64,000 nt of DNA, from assembly GCF_041052385.1 (NCBI RefSeq), contig NZ_CP163439.1, positions 8,669,001-8,733,000 of the forward strand, read 5' to 3'. The notes under the pieces are model-generated. The model was not told where the DNA came from. It made no database searches and saw only the letters and a program-made list of their open reading frames with translations. Positions within the stretch are counted from its first letter, which is position 1. Every line of letters starts with the position of its first letter. This document shows positions 52,701-61,387 of the stretch, one piece after another. A program made the translations under genes and the position numbers. Source of the DNA: Streptomyces sp. R28 (GTDB taxonomy: Bacteria; Actinomycetota; Actinomycetes; Streptomycetales; Streptomycetaceae).

Positions 52701-55700
52701 GCTTCAGCCGGGCGGCGAAGTCCGCGAAGCGCGTGGAGCGCCAGCCGGCCTCCAGCGCGGCGACGCTCCCTGCGGCGGCCGCGGCGAGGTCATGGTCGGC
52801 GGGCAGCGGCGAGGGTGCCGCCGGCACGTCGAGATGCGGCGCGGCCCGCAGCACGGTCTCGTACCGCAGCGGCGCCCGGTCGGCCGGGCCGGGCACCCGC
52901 CGCATGCGTACGCCGTCCAGTTCGGCGGTGACGCTGCCGTCCGGGTCGGTGACGGTGACGTCGAAGCAGAGTTCGGCGGTGCCGCGGCTGCGGTCGCGGA
53001 CGTGCAGCATCCCCGTCGCGGACGGGCTCCGCCAGACGCGCACGGCCCCGATCGCGGCCGGGAGCCAGCACTGCCCGGCGCCGGCCCGGGCGGCCACGAG
53101 CGGCACACATGCCTGGAGCGCGCCGTCCAGCAGTGCCGGATGCGCCACGTACTGCGCGGAGTCGGCCGGGTCCGTGGTGTGCCGGTAGGCCGCCAGCACA
53201 TCCCCGTCCCCGATGTGCAGCCGTGCGAGCTGCCGGAACGCGGGCCCGTAGTCCAGGCCGGTCGCGGCCAGTTCGGGATACAGGGTGTCGACGTCGCCCC
53301 GGCGAGCGCAGCGGGCACGCACCGCGGTCAGGTCGACCCGGGCGGGCGGGCGGCCGATCAGCTCGCGGACCCGGCACCGGGCGTGCGGACGGGGCCGAGC
53401 GCCGTCGGCATCGGCGCCGTCGGCGGCGGCCTCGGTGCTGGTGATGGACACCATGCCGTCGTCGAGGGAGAACCCGAGCTGCAAGTGGACGTCCCCGGCC
53501 CGGTCCCACGGGACGACCAGCGGGCGGCTCACCTCCACCCAGGCCAGTTCCACCGGGCCGTCCAGTACCCGCCGGCCGGCGGACAGGGCCATCTCGACGT
53601 ATCCGGTCGCGGGGAGAACCACCGATCCGGCCACCTTGTGGTCGGCCAGCCAGGGCACCAGCACCGGTTCGACCGGCCCGTGCCAGGAGGGCTCCGCCGT
53701 CGGCAGCCGCTCGCCCAGCAGGGGGTGGTCCAGCCGTCCCGATCCGCTGCTGACGATCCACTGCTGCGGGGTGCCGCTCCAGTGCCGTTCCCGCTGCCAC
53801 GGGTACGCGGGGAGCTCCGCCACCCGGGCGGGGCGCGGGAACCAGCGGGTCCAGTCCGTCTGCGCCCCGGCGGCGATCAGTGCCTCGACCGACCGGCGCA
53901 GCGCGGCCGGGCCGGCGGTGTCACGGCGCAGGGTGTCGAGTACGGCCACCCGGTCGCGCCCGGCGGTGATCCGGCGCAGGTAGGTGCGCAGGACGGGATG
54001 GGGGCCGACCTCCAGCAGGACGTCGACGCCGGCGTCCAGGGCGTGGCCGACGGCGGCGGCGAACCGGACCGGCTCGCGGACGTTGCGCCACCAGTATTCG
54101 GCGCCCAGACCGCTCGCGGGCACCGGGCCGCCGGTGACGGTGGAGATCATCGCCTCGGTGCTCCCGCTCGGGTCCAGCCCTTCGAGGCCGACGGCCAGCG
54201 GGGCGCGGACCCGCTCCATGACCGGGCTGTGGAAGGCGTAGTCGAGGTCCATGAGCCGGAAGAACACCTCGCGCGCCGTCAACTCCTCGCCCAGCGACTT
54301 GAGTTGGTTGACCGGGCCGGCGACCGTCACGTCCCTGGCGCTGTTCACGGCGGCCACCACCAGGCCCGGGTACGGCGACAGGGCCCGCTCCGCCTCGGCC
54401 GACGGCAGTCCCACCGCCGCCATCCGGCCCCGGCCGGCCGTGGCTGCCTGGGCCCGGCCTCGCTCGGCGACCACCCGCGCCGCCTCCTGCAGCGTCAGCG
54501 CGCCGACGGCGTACGCGGCGGCCACCTCGCCGACGCTGTGCCCGAGCGCGACCGTCCACTTCACGCCCCGCTCGCGCAGGACCGCGACGATGCCAGCCTG
54601 CACCGCGAACAGCAGCGGCTGCGCCACCTCGGTGGCCTCCAACCCCCACTCGTCCACCGGCCGGCGCAGCTGCGCGACGACCGACCAGCCGATCCGGGGC
54701 TCCAGCGCGCCGTCGACCGCGTCCACCTCCGCGCGGAACACCGGGTCGGCGTCCAGCAGGTCGGCGGCCATCCCCGCCCACTGCGAGCCGTTGCCGGCGA
54801 AGACCAGCCCGACCCGGCCGTGCTCGACCGCCTCACCGGTCACGCCGTCGTCGGTCAGGATCCGCGCGGCTTCGAACGGGGACGAGGCGAGCGCCACGCG
54901 GCGGTAGCGGTGCTTGGCGCGGCGGAGGCTGGTGGTGGCGGCGATGTCGTAGAACTCCGCAGACTCGGTCGACGCTGTGGGTCCTGTGGGTCCTGTGGGC
55001 TCTGTCGGTTTTTCCGGCGTGGTGCGGGTCAGCCGGGCGGCCAGCCGCCGTGCCGCTCCCTCGGCCGCCTGCGGAGTACGTCCCGAGGCGATCACCGGCA
55101 GTTCGCCGACCGCATCCGCGCGGGGCCGCGGGACAGCAGGGGGACGTGGGGCAGCAGGGGGCGGCGGGGTGGCAGAAGGCGGCGGCCCGACGACGACATG
55201 GGCGTTGGCCCCGCCGAACCCGAAGGAGTTGACGCCCACGAAGCGCCCTCGGCCCCGGCCCCCCGAGGCCAGCGGACGCGCCCGGTCGACCGGCTCCAGC
55301 CCCAGCCCGGCGAAGTCGATGCCGGGGTTGAGCGGCTCCAGGTGCAGTGAGGCGGGGATCGTGCCGTACCGCAGCACCGCGAGGGCCTTGAACAGCCCCG
55401 CCATGCCCGACGCCGGCTCCAGGTGCCCGACGTTGGACTTCACCGACCCGATGGGCAGCGGGCCCACCGTCCGTGCGACGCCCAGCACTTGGCCCAGTGC
55501 CGTGCACTCGGCCGGATCGCCTGCCTGCGTGCCGGTGCCGTGCGCCTCCACGTACCCGACCTCGTCGGGCGTGATCGCGGCCCGCTCGTACACCCGCCGC
55601 AGCAGGTCCTCCTGTGCCCGCGCGCTGGGCAGGGCCAGCCCGGCCGTGTGCCCGTCGCAGTTGCTGCCGGCGCCGGCGATGACCCCGTGGATCCGGTCTC

Positions 55701-56484
55701 CGTCGGCCAGCGCGTCGGACAGCGGCTTCAGCACCACCACGCCCGCGCCCTCGGCCCTGACGAACCCGTCGGCGTCCGCTGAGAACGCCGCGCACCGGCC
55801 ACGCCTCGACAGCATCGACGCCTGGCTGAACCCGACGAATCCCGCAGGGTTGAGCAGCACGTTGACCCCGCCCGCCAGCGCCACACGGCTGCCGCCCGAC
55901 GCGAGCTCCCGGCAGGCGCGTTCCACGGCCACCAGCGACGACGAGCAGGCCGTGTCGACGGCCATGCTGGGCCCACGCAGGTCGAAGAAGTGCGACAGCC
56001 TGTTCGCCGCGATCGAATGGGCCGTGCCCGCCATGGAATAGGCGTTCATCCGCCGGACCCTGACCATCTGCAGCCCGCCGTAGGAGAAGTCCGAGACACC
56101 GACGAACACACAGGTGTCGGAGCCCGCCAACCTCGCGGGGTCGATCCCCGCGTCGTCCAGCGCCTCGACGGCCGTCTCCAGGAGCAGCCGGTGCTGCGGG
56201 TCCATCTGCGCCGCCTCCCGCGGCGAGATCCCGAAGTAGTCCGCGTCGAACCCGGCGATGTCCGCCAGGAACCCGCCGCGCGCGGTGTACGACTTCCCCG
56301 GCCGCGTCATCGCGGTGTCGACGAACCGCGCACTCTCGAACCGATCCTCAGGAACCGCCCCGACCACATCACGCCCGGCCTCCAACGCCTCCCACAACCC
56401 GGCCAGATCCACGATGCCGCCGGGCAGCCGGCACCCCAGACCCACGATCGCGAACGCGTCCGTCCCGTACGAATCCCGCGACAT
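49672..56484 (-). CDS. Type I polyketide synthase KS-AT-DH-MT-ER-(KR), interrupted at the KR
   Basis: Domains in order: KS (~10-425; DTACSSSLVAV, EAHGTGTQAGDP, KSNVGHLEPASG intact), AT (~550-860; GHSVGEVAAAYAVG, and YAFHSPV pointing to malonyl-CoA), DH (~920-1200; HKVAGSVVLPATGY), C-methyltransferase (~1330-1600; EVGAGTGGTAAAVL), ER (~1830-2150; VLVHGAAGGVGLAAVRYARL) and the start of a KR (~2170). The frame then runs into a duplicated segment and ends in unrelated sequence at 49672. The single fully reducing, methylating module resembles iterative highly reducing synthases. The ATG at 56484 has a G-rich stretch and AAGG upstream. It is first in the operon with ALDH-P450, ACP and FAAL, suggesting a branched, reduced lipid-like product. 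Confidence 0.88.
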   Translation of the reverse strand: MSRDSYGTDAFAIVGLGCRLPGGIVDLAGLWEALEAGRDVVGAVPEDRFESARFVDTAMTRPGKSYTARGGFLADIAGFDADYFGISPREAAQMDPQHRLLLETAVEALDDAGIDPARLAGSDTCVFVGVSDFSYGGLQMVRVRRMNAYSMAGTAHSIAANRLSHFFDLRGPSMAVDTACSSSLVAVERACRELASGGSRVALAGGVNVLLNPAGFVGFSQASMLSRRGRCAAFSADADGFVRAEGAGVVVLKPLSDALADGDRIHGVIAGAGSNCDGHTAGLALPSARAQEDLLRRVYERAAITPDEVGYVEAHGTGTQAGDPAECTALGQVLGVARTVGPLPIGSVKSNVGHLEPASGMAGLFKALAVLRYGTIPASLHLEPLNPGIDFAGLGLEPVDRARPLASGGRGRGRFVGVNSFGFGGANAHVVVGPPPSATPPPPAAPRPPAVPRPRADAVGELPVIASGRTPQAAEGAARRLAARLTRTTPEKPTEPTGPTGPTASTESAEFYDIAATTSLRRAKHRYRRVALASSPFEAARILTDDGVTGEAVEHGRVGLVFAGNGSQWAGMAADLLDADPVFRAEVDAVDGALEPRIGWSVVAQLRRPVDEWGLEATEVAQPLLFAVQAGIVAVLRERGVKWTVALGHSVGEVAAAYAVGALTLQEAARVVAERGRAQAATAGRGRMAAVGLPSAEAERALSPYPGLVVAAVNSARDVTVAGPVNQLKSLGEELTAREVFFRLMDLDYAFHSPVMERVRAPLAVGLEGLDPSGSTEAMISTVTGGPVPASGLGAEYWWRNVREPVRFAAAVGHALDAGVDVLLEVGPHPVLRTYLRRITAGRDRVAVLDTLRRDTAGPAALRRSVEALIAAGAQTDWTRWFPRPARVAELPAYPWQRERHWSGTPQQWIVSSGSGRLDHPLLGERLPTAEPSWHGPVEPVLVPWLADHKVAGSVVLPATGYVEMALSAGRRVLDGPVELAWVEVSRPLVVPWDRAGDVHLQLGFSLDDGMVSITSTEAAADGADADGARPRPHARCRVRELIGRPPARVDLTAVRARCARRGDVDTLYPELAATGLDYGPAFRQLARLHIGDGDVLAAYRHTTDPADSAQYVAHPALLDGALQACVPLVAARAGAGQCWLPAAIGAVRVWRSPSATGMLHVRDRSRGTAELCFDVTVTDPDGSVTAELDGVRMRRVPGPADRAPLRYETVLRAAPHLDVPAAPSPLPADHDLAAAAAGSVAALEAGWRSTRFADFAARLKLVTAHVAAAAFGDLLPAKVAEFTPADLIRHGMLPGYDRLARALLDLMAGHGLAATGEDGRWRLTGTAAPGPLLAALPSDFPACSAEVQLAVRQLSHLPQVLRGERDALQLLTGQGSQEALEQFYDVAPSCRLHNRVIASLAAEIARAWPGDRPLRILEVGAGTGGTAAAVLPLLPPERAVYHFTDVSSGFFARARRRFGDHDFVDYRPFDLNADPAEQGFTDGAYDLILAANSLHTATDLGAALRRVRRLLAPGGRLLAFETHDTDYLLPLFGTLDSFWRHDDELRPGSPLLGRDRWLEVLSACGLTHVVCLGDSIEAPARQTASVLLASAPVYETAEPALPRPDDGTRWIVATESESESPLAERLAALLADGGTRSVPVTPAPVDPAAWRASLTGDGDPAVVLLLGESPTDSPADPQAMLDQAVRRAATLRALAAACQNLPDGARPALWLVTRPSGALPAPERAAHPQDAAAWGVARTLANEHPDLRVTRLSLERLGDPAADAHRLARELLAADMSCGDDEGPAAAREDEIVITSGGRFVPRERELPSGEHVEQSGDEPFALRIRTPGLSYEPVWARTEPITPGAGEVVVAVRAAALNYRDIMKATGLLPPEAGEGGFGDDGPGLECAGIVTAVGEGVSEPAVGDRVCATVPACLASHTVAPAAAVVKIPDGLGFAEAATVPVAFLTVHYALHELARLAAGETVLVHGAAGGVGLAAVRYARLVGATVIATAGSPAKRDLLRALGVEHVLDSRSLDFAGQALRITGGRGVDVVLNSLAGQAIDRGLETLRPGGRFVELGKRDIYANKPLLMRPFSRNIAFFGVDVTALLSDEAGLAHGRRLLAEVAERVADGRYRPLPHTVYPAARVGEAFALLQHSRHIGKVVVSLDPQDGPVPVRNRPEPPRFDPDGTYLVTGGLSGFGAATARRLADRGARHLALVSRRGPDGPEAADVLSDLAALGGTPYHAGSADVNWPQPHGDQPCTRCTRPPGSVRRSRCCSTRGTSARSS
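49818..50123. repeat. Direct duplication, copy 2 (306 bp)
   Basis: Second copy. The 65-bp spacer (49753-49817) is a scrambled, imperfect copy of 49379-49446, with small indels as in poor-quality sequence at an assembly joint. Confidence 0.9.
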
Positions 56485-56741
56485 CCTTAAGCCCCCCAGT
56501 CCCGAAACTCTGCGTAATCACGCGACTACGGGATCACCATGGCGGGGGTGTCGGGACAGGTCAAGCGGAACCGGGTGGAACTCCCCCCCCTTTCACGTCG
56601 TGACCTGCAACAACTCCCATGCGAATGACGGCAATCGGAGTCAACATGTGTAGCCGGGAGCACCGAGTGGGGGAACGGCGGCGACTCCGCGGAGTGATGT
56701 CGGGGCGTCGCAGAACCTTGGCGCCCGGTAAGAATCCAGGC
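56485..56741. promoter_or_regulatory. Divergent promoter region of the PKS operon and LysR gene
   Basis: About 257 bp between the synthase and regulator starts. No long hairpin or obvious T-N11-A palindrome was picked out by eye. As it feeds both directions it should hold the operator through which the LysR protein could control the polyketide genes. Confidence 0.4.
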
Positions 56742-57632
56742 ATGGACATCCGGCAGCTGAAGTACTTTCTCGCGATCGTGGACCACGGCGGTTTCAACCG
56801 CGCGGCCACGGCCCTGTACGTGTCGCAACCGGCGCTGTCGCAGACGGTTCAGTCGCTGGAACGGGATCTGGGCGCCGCCCTGTTCCATCGCATCGGCAAG
56901 CGGGCCGTCCTCACGGAAGCGGGGACGGCGCTGATCGAACCCGCCCGCGCGGCCGTACGCGGCTTGGAGACCGCGCGGGCCAGTGTCGACGCAGTCCAGG
57001 AACTGCGCACCGGCAGGCTCGACATCGCCGCGATGCCGTCCCCGGCCGTCGAACCGCTCACCTCGATGGTCCGCGACTTCAGCAGCCGCCACCCCGGGGT
57101 GCAGGTGTGCGTCCGTGCCGCCTTCACCCCGCAGGACGTCATCGACATGGTGCGCACGGGCACCGGCGAGCTGGGGTTGCTGACCACCCCTGGCCCACTG
57201 CCGGAGAAGGAGGTCGTGTCCCACCCCGTCGGCGCCCAGGGGCTCGCGCTGCTGACCCCGCCGAACGGCCCGTTCCCGCCGGGCAGACCGGTGGCCCGCG
57301 AGGAGTTGTCCGGGCAGCGGCTGATCACCGTGCAGCGGGGCACGGCCGCGCGCGCCTACGTGGACGACCTGCGCGAGAGCGGCGTGGAGTTCACCGTCGC
57401 CGCCGAGACCGAGCACCGGGTGTCGCTGCTGCCGCTCGTCCTGGCGGGCGTGGGCCTCGCGGTGGTGACCGATTCCTGGCGTGCCGTGGCGGAGCGGGCG
57501 GGGGCGATGGTGCTCGACCTGGAGCCGAACCCCGTGCTGCGCATCGGCCTGATCAGCCGGAGGGGGCAGCTGTCTCCGGCGGCCCGGGCCTTCCTGGACT
57601 GCGCCCTGGCAGAACAGAAGCCCTCCGGGTAG
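56742..57632 (+). CDS. LysR-family regulator
   Basis: A 296-residue regulator starting MDIRQLKYFLAIVDHGGFNR at the ATG at 56742. The HTH ends QPALSQTVQSLERDLG, and the effector domain includes VVSHPVGAQGLALLTP. It is of the CynR/GltC type. It diverges from the polyketide operon and lies 81 bp upstream of the tartrate-type dehydrogenase on the same strand, so either could be its target. The longer upstream frame is not family-like. Confidence 0.88.
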   Translation: MDIRQLKYFLAIVDHGGFNRAATALYVSQPALSQTVQSLERDLGAALFHRIGKRAVLTEAGTALIEPARAAVRGLETARASVDAVQELRTGRLDIAAMPSPAVEPLTSMVRDFSSRHPGVQVCVRAAFTPQDVIDMVRTGTGELGLLTTPGPLPEKEVVSHPVGAQGLALLTPPNGPFPPGRPVAREELSGQRLITVQRGTAARAYVDDLRESGVEFTVAAETEHRVSLLPLVLAGVGLAVVTDSWRAVAERAGAMVLDLEPNPVLRIGLISRRGQLSPAARAFLDCALAEQKPSG

Positions 57633-57713
57633 CGCCCTTATCAGGCCGGCTTATAAGCGAGATCCGGATTGCGTCTTGGACGCGTTCCCGGGCGCGCTGG
57701 TGCAATCGGCCGC

Positions 57714-58775
57714 ATGACGAACCAGAACCACCGCATCGCCCTCGTCCCCGGTGACGGCATCGGGACGGAGGTCCTGCCGCCCGCCCAGCGAGTCCTGGAC
57801 GCCGTCGGCCGCCGCCACGGCATCGCGTTCTCCTACACCTCCTACGACTGGTCCTGCGAGCGCTACCTGCGCGAGGGCGCGATGATGCCCGAGGACGGCC
57901 TGGAGCGGCTGCGCGAGGCGGACGCGATCCTGCTGGGCGCCGTCGGCTACCCGGGCGTCCCCGACCACATCTCCCTGTGGGGACTGCTGATCCCCATCCG
58001 CCGCACCTTCCGCCAGTACGTCAACCTGCGGCCGATCCGGGTCTTCGAAGGCGTGGCCAGTCCACTGCGCGCCGCCGTCGCGGGCGAGGTCGACCTCGTC
58101 GTCGTACGGGAGAACGTCGAGGGCGAGTACAGCGAGATCGGCGGCCGGCTGAACCAGGGCACCCCGGAGGAACTGGCCGTCCAGGAGGCGGTGTTCACCC
58201 GGGCCGGGGTCATCCGGATCGCCGACTACGCCTTCTCGCTCGCCGCCCGGCGCCGCGGGAGGCTGACCTCCGCGACCAAGTCCAACGGCATCATCCACAC
58301 CATGCCGTTCTGGGACGAGCTGATCGCCGAGCGCGCCGCCGCGCACCCCGGCGTCGCCTGGGACCAGGAGCACATCGACGCGCTGGCCGCGAAGTTCGTC
58401 CTCGATCCTGCCCGCTTCGACGTGGTCGTCGCCTCCAACCTCTTCGGCGACATCCTCAGCGACCTCGCGGCCGCCGTGGCCGGCTCGATCGGGATCGCCC
58501 CCTCCGCGAGCCTCAACCCCGAGGGCACCTACCCGTCGATGTTCGAGCCGGTGCACGGCTCCGCCCCCGACATCGCCGGCCGGGGCATCGCCAACCCGCT
58601 GGGCGCGATCGGCTCGGCGGCTCTGATGCTCGACCACCTCGGCCACACCGAGGCCGCGCAGAACGTCAACGACGCGATCGCCGCCGTGCTGGCCAAGTCG
58701 GACGTCCGTACCCGCGACCTGGGCGGTACGGCGACCACCGACGAGTTCACCGAGAAGCTGCTCGAACTCCTCTGA
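57714..58775 (+). CDS. Tartrate/D-malate-type beta-decarboxylating dehydrogenase
   Basis: A 353-residue isocitrate/isopropylmalate-type dehydrogenase: HRIALVPGDGIGTEVLP at the N-terminus, YVNLRPIRVF and RENVEGEYSEIGGR substrate-binding segments, ASNLFGDILSDLAA (metal Asp pair) and FEPVHGSAPDIAGRG near the NAD site. The combination is typical of TtuC/DmlA, which oxidise tartrate or D-malate. The ATG at 57714 (MTNQNHRIAL) is the homology start. It is probably under the LysR gene just upstream. It converges with araC. Confidence 0.88.
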   Translation: MTNQNHRIALVPGDGIGTEVLPPAQRVLDAVGRRHGIAFSYTSYDWSCERYLREGAMMPEDGLERLREADAILLGAVGYPGVPDHISLWGLLIPIRRTFRQYVNLRPIRVFEGVASPLRAAVAGEVDLVVVRENVEGEYSEIGGRLNQGTPEELAVQEAVFTRAGVIRIADYAFSLAARRRGRLTSATKSNGIIHTMPFWDELIAERAAAHPGVAWDQEHIDALAAKFVLDPARFDVVVASNLFGDILSDLAAAVAGSIGIAPSASLNPEGTYPSMFEPVHGSAPDIAGRGIANPLGAIGSAALMLDHLGHTEAAQNVNDAIAAVLAKSDVRTRDLGGTATTDEFTEKLLELL

Positions 58776-58886
58776 CGCCTCACTACGCGCAGCAGGCGGA
58801 ACGGAGGGCCTTTGAGGCTCGAAGAACGTCACCGAGGAGCTGACGCCGGCCGAACAACGAGCAAAGCGGCCGTGTCCGGTCGCAGG

Positions 58887-59846
58887 TCACGTGTCGGGAG
58901 TCGTCCGACGAGCCGCGTACGCGGCGGGCGTCAGGCCGGTGTGGTGGCGGAAGAAGCGGCCGAAGTTGGCGGCGTCGGTGAAGCCGAGGTGGGCGGCGAC
59001 CGCGTGGGCGGTCCACTGGGCGTGGCCGAGGAGTCGGCGCGCTTCGAGCAGCCGCCGGTCGTTGATGATCTCCCGTGCTCCCTTGCTGGTGGCGGCCTGG
59101 GCGGCGCGGCTGAGCGTGCGCACCGAGCAGCCGAGCAACTGGGCGTAGTCGTCCACGCGGTGCAGCTCACGGAAGTGCAACTCCAGGGCGTCCAGGAATC
59201 GTTCGTAGGTGTGGTGGCGCCCGGCGGTGCCGTTTGGAGAGCCGGTTCCGGTGCCGGCCGGAGGGGCGGGGATGCCCGGGGAGTGGGCGAGGCGGAGCAG
59301 CAGGGTTTCCAGGAGGCTGCACCGCAGCGCGTGATGGGCCGGGAGCGGGCGACGCCCCAGGGCACGGTGTTCGTCGAGGAGTTGGAACGCGGTCTGTTCC
59401 AGCCAGGGGACGTCGTCAGGATGCGGGGCCAGGACGGCGGGGGCATCGTGCGAGGTGAGGGGGGTCAGCAGGCGGGCGGTGTCGGGCCGGAGCACCTCCG
59501 GCTCGAACAGGATGAAGGGCCCGCGGGCGGTGCTGGGGTCGTGCCAGCACTGCACGTGCCCGGCGCGTACCCACAGCCACTGGCCGGGAGTGACGGTACG
59601 GGTGACGTGGTCGACATCGTGCCGCAGCACACCCTCGCTGACGAGGATGAGGTAGTGGAAGGTGGCCCGGCCCGGGAGTGGGGGATTCCAGGGCCAGTCG
59701 TCGTGGTGGGCGTGGAAGTCCTCGACCGTGGTCACTTCCAGGCCGTACGGGGTACCGACCGGCGGCTGGAAGCCGTACAGCGGGACGGCAGTCGGCTCGG
59801 CGTGGGTGGTGAAACGGGGCCGCGGGGAGTGTCGTCTGGTGACCAT
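58887..59846 (-). CDS. AraC-family regulator
   Basis: A 319-residue protein. The N-terminal cupin-like sensor (~20-120; HAHHDDWPWNPPLPGRATFH) is followed by a C-terminal double HTH (~225-319): LLGCSVRTLSRAAQAATSKG and then HLGFTDAANFGRFFRHHTG. The start is placed at MVTRRHSPRP (59846), since the preceding codons are not family-like. Ligand and targets are unknown. Confidence 0.87.
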   Translation of the reverse strand: MVTRRHSPRPRFTTHAEPTAVPLYGFQPPVGTPYGLEVTTVEDFHAHHDDWPWNPPLPGRATFHYLILVSEGVLRHDVDHVTRTVTPGQWLWVRAGHVQCWHDPSTARGPFILFEPEVLRPDTARLLTPLTSHDAPAVLAPHPDDVPWLEQTAFQLLDEHRALGRRPLPAHHALRCSLLETLLLRLAHSPGIPAPPAGTGTGSPNGTAGRHHTYERFLDALELHFRELHRVDDYAQLLGCSVRTLSRAAQAATSKGAREIINDRRLLEARRLLGHAQWTAHAVAAHLGFTDAANFGRFFRHHTGLTPAAYAARRTTPDT

Positions 59847-59926
59847 CACGTGTCCGCAGCCTACCGTCCGAATTGTCGATCTCAAGGAGAGGATGGGACA
59901 CCTCCCGCTGAAGAAAGGACTTCGCG

Positions 59927-60142
59927 GTGCCTCTCACCGGCAACGAGCTCCCCGGCAGGCTCGGACACCCAGAGATGGATCTCCGCTCGGATCCGCGCAG
60001 CGATCCGCAGCTGATCAAGGTGCTCGCTCCACCGGGGCTCGATCACAACGTGCCACCGCCGGAGGGACTTTCGCGGCGGTCGTCCCGGCGGGAGCGGCGT
60101 TCCATGCCGGATCTCGCCCCGGGCGTCGCGTCGACCGAGTGA
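59927..60142 (+). pseudogene. Possible N-terminal fragment of an alpha/beta-hydrolase
   Basis: A 71-codon frame from a GTG at 59927. MDLRSDPRSDPQLIKVLAP followed by GLD recalls the N-terminal lead of lipase/esterase-type alpha/beta-hydrolases, but after ~50 residues the sequence becomes Arg/Ser-rich and stops. It may be a decayed 5' end. It fills much of the gap between araC and the MmcQ gene. Confidence 0.35.
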
Positions 60143-60182
60143 CAGTCCCTGGCCACCGACATCGACCGAGGAGCTCACCACC

Positions 60183-60566
60183 ATGAACGGAACAACGCTG
60201 CTGAAGACCGCGGCCTACCACGCCGAGGAACTGCCCGGTGCCGGCCTGGAGCACCCCTTCGGCCCCGACTGGGAGGTCTTCAAGGTGCGCGGCAAGGTCT
60301 TCATGCTGATGACCGAGGTTCCCGGCCGCCCCGTCGTGATCCTCAAGTCGGACCCGGCCGAGGCCCAGGCCCTGCGCGAGGAGAACGCGGCCATCACCCC
60401 CGGCTACCACATGAACAAGAAGCACTGGATCACGTTGGAGGGCGGGGACGCGATCGACGAGGAGCTGGTCAAGGAGCTCGTGACCGAGTCCTACCGTCTC
60501 GTGGTCGGCCGTCTTCGCAAGTCTCAGCAGCCCGTCGACCCGCACACCTACGGCCGCCGCGCCTGA
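60183..60566 (+). CDS. MmcQ/YjbR-family protein
   Basis: A 127-residue small protein of the MmcQ/YjbR (CyaY-like fold) family, common in actinomycetes and of uncertain, possibly DNA-binding, function. EHPFGPDWEVFKVRGKVFM, VVILKSDP and the GYHMNKKHWITL strand are characteristic. GAGGAG lies about 12 nt before the ATG. It is a single gene convergent with the ABC exporter. Confidence 0.85.
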   Translation: MNGTTLLKTAAYHAEELPGAGLEHPFGPDWEVFKVRGKVFMLMTEVPGRPVVILKSDPAEAQALREENAAITPGYHMNKKHWITLEGGDAIDEELVKELVTESYRLVVGRLRKSQQPVDPHTYGRRA

Positions 60567-60595
60567 GGCCGAGTTCTCCCCAGGCGGGCCGGCCT

Positions 60596-61387
60596 CTACT
60601 TCGGGTCGCGGTCGAACAGTGACTTGGACCAGACGTGGCCGAGCAGGGCCAGCCCCAGGCACCAGGCGACGGCGAGCCATCCGTTGTTGCCGATCTCGGT
60701 GCCGAGGAGCAGGCCGCGCAGGGTCTCGATGGCGGGCGTGAAGGGCTGGTACTCGGCGATCGGCTGGAACCAGCCCGGCATCGCGTCGACCGGCACGAAG
60801 GCGCTGGAGAGGAGCGGCAGGACCATCAGCGGCATGGCGTTGTTGCTGGCCGCCTCGGCGTTGGGGCTGACCAGGCCCATGCCGACCGCGATCCAGGTGA
60901 GCGCCAGGGAGACGAGCGTCAGCAGCCCGACTGCGAGGATCCACTCAAGGACGGTGGCGTCCGTGGCCCGGAACCCGATCGCCACGGCGACGGCCCCGAC
61001 GAGCACCACGCTCATCACGCACTGCAGCACGCTGCCGACGACGTGCCCGACGAGCACCGAACCGCGGTGGATCGCCATCGTCCGGAAGCGGGCGATGATG
61101 CCCTCGCTCATGTCGGTGGAGACGGACACCGCGCTGCCGATCGTGGTGCCGCCGATGGTCAGCATCAGGATGCCCGGGACGAGATACGCGAGGTACTCGG
61201 ACCGGTCGGCACCGCCGTCCCCGATGCCGGCGCTCATCACGTCTCCGAAGATGTAGGCGAAGAGCAGGAGCAGCATGACCGGCGTGAGCAGCAGGTTCAG
61301 GGTGAGGGACGGGTAGCGCCGGGCGTGCAGGAGGTTGCGGCGCAGCATCGTGGTCGAGTCGCGTAGGGCGAGGGAGAGGGAGCTCAT
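60596..61387 (-). CDS. ABC-2 type permease (DrrB-like)
   Basis: A 263-residue protein with six hydrophobic segments of the ABC-2 type: LNLLLTPVMLLLLFAYIFG, YLVPGILMLTIGGTTIGSAV, and PLLSSAFVPVDAMPGWFQPI before the last helices. The ATG at 61387 overlaps the ATPase stop (ATGA). It forms the membrane part of a daunorubicin-resistance-type exporter with the gene at 61384-62391. The exported compound is unknown; the unit may be housekeeping. Confidence 0.88.
   Translation of the reverse strand: MSSLSLALRDSTTMLRRNLLHARRYPSLTLNLLLTPVMLLLLFAYIFGDVMSAGIGDGGADRSEYLAYLVPGILMLTIGGTTIGSAVSVSTDMSEGIIARFRTMAIHRGSVLVGHVVGSVLQCVMSVVLVGAVAVAIGFRATDATVLEWILAVGLLTLVSLALTWIAVGMGLVSPNAEAASNNAMPLMVLPLLSSAFVPVDAMPGWFQPIAEYQPFTPAIETLRGLLLGTEIGNNGWLAVAWCLGLALLGHVWSKSLFDRDPK

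Noticed and set aside
52303..55350. 1015-codon plus-strand frame (and an 824-codon one at 49768-52242)
   Set aside because: Antisense to catalytic PKS domains; composition is typical of a shadow frame in high-GC DNA.
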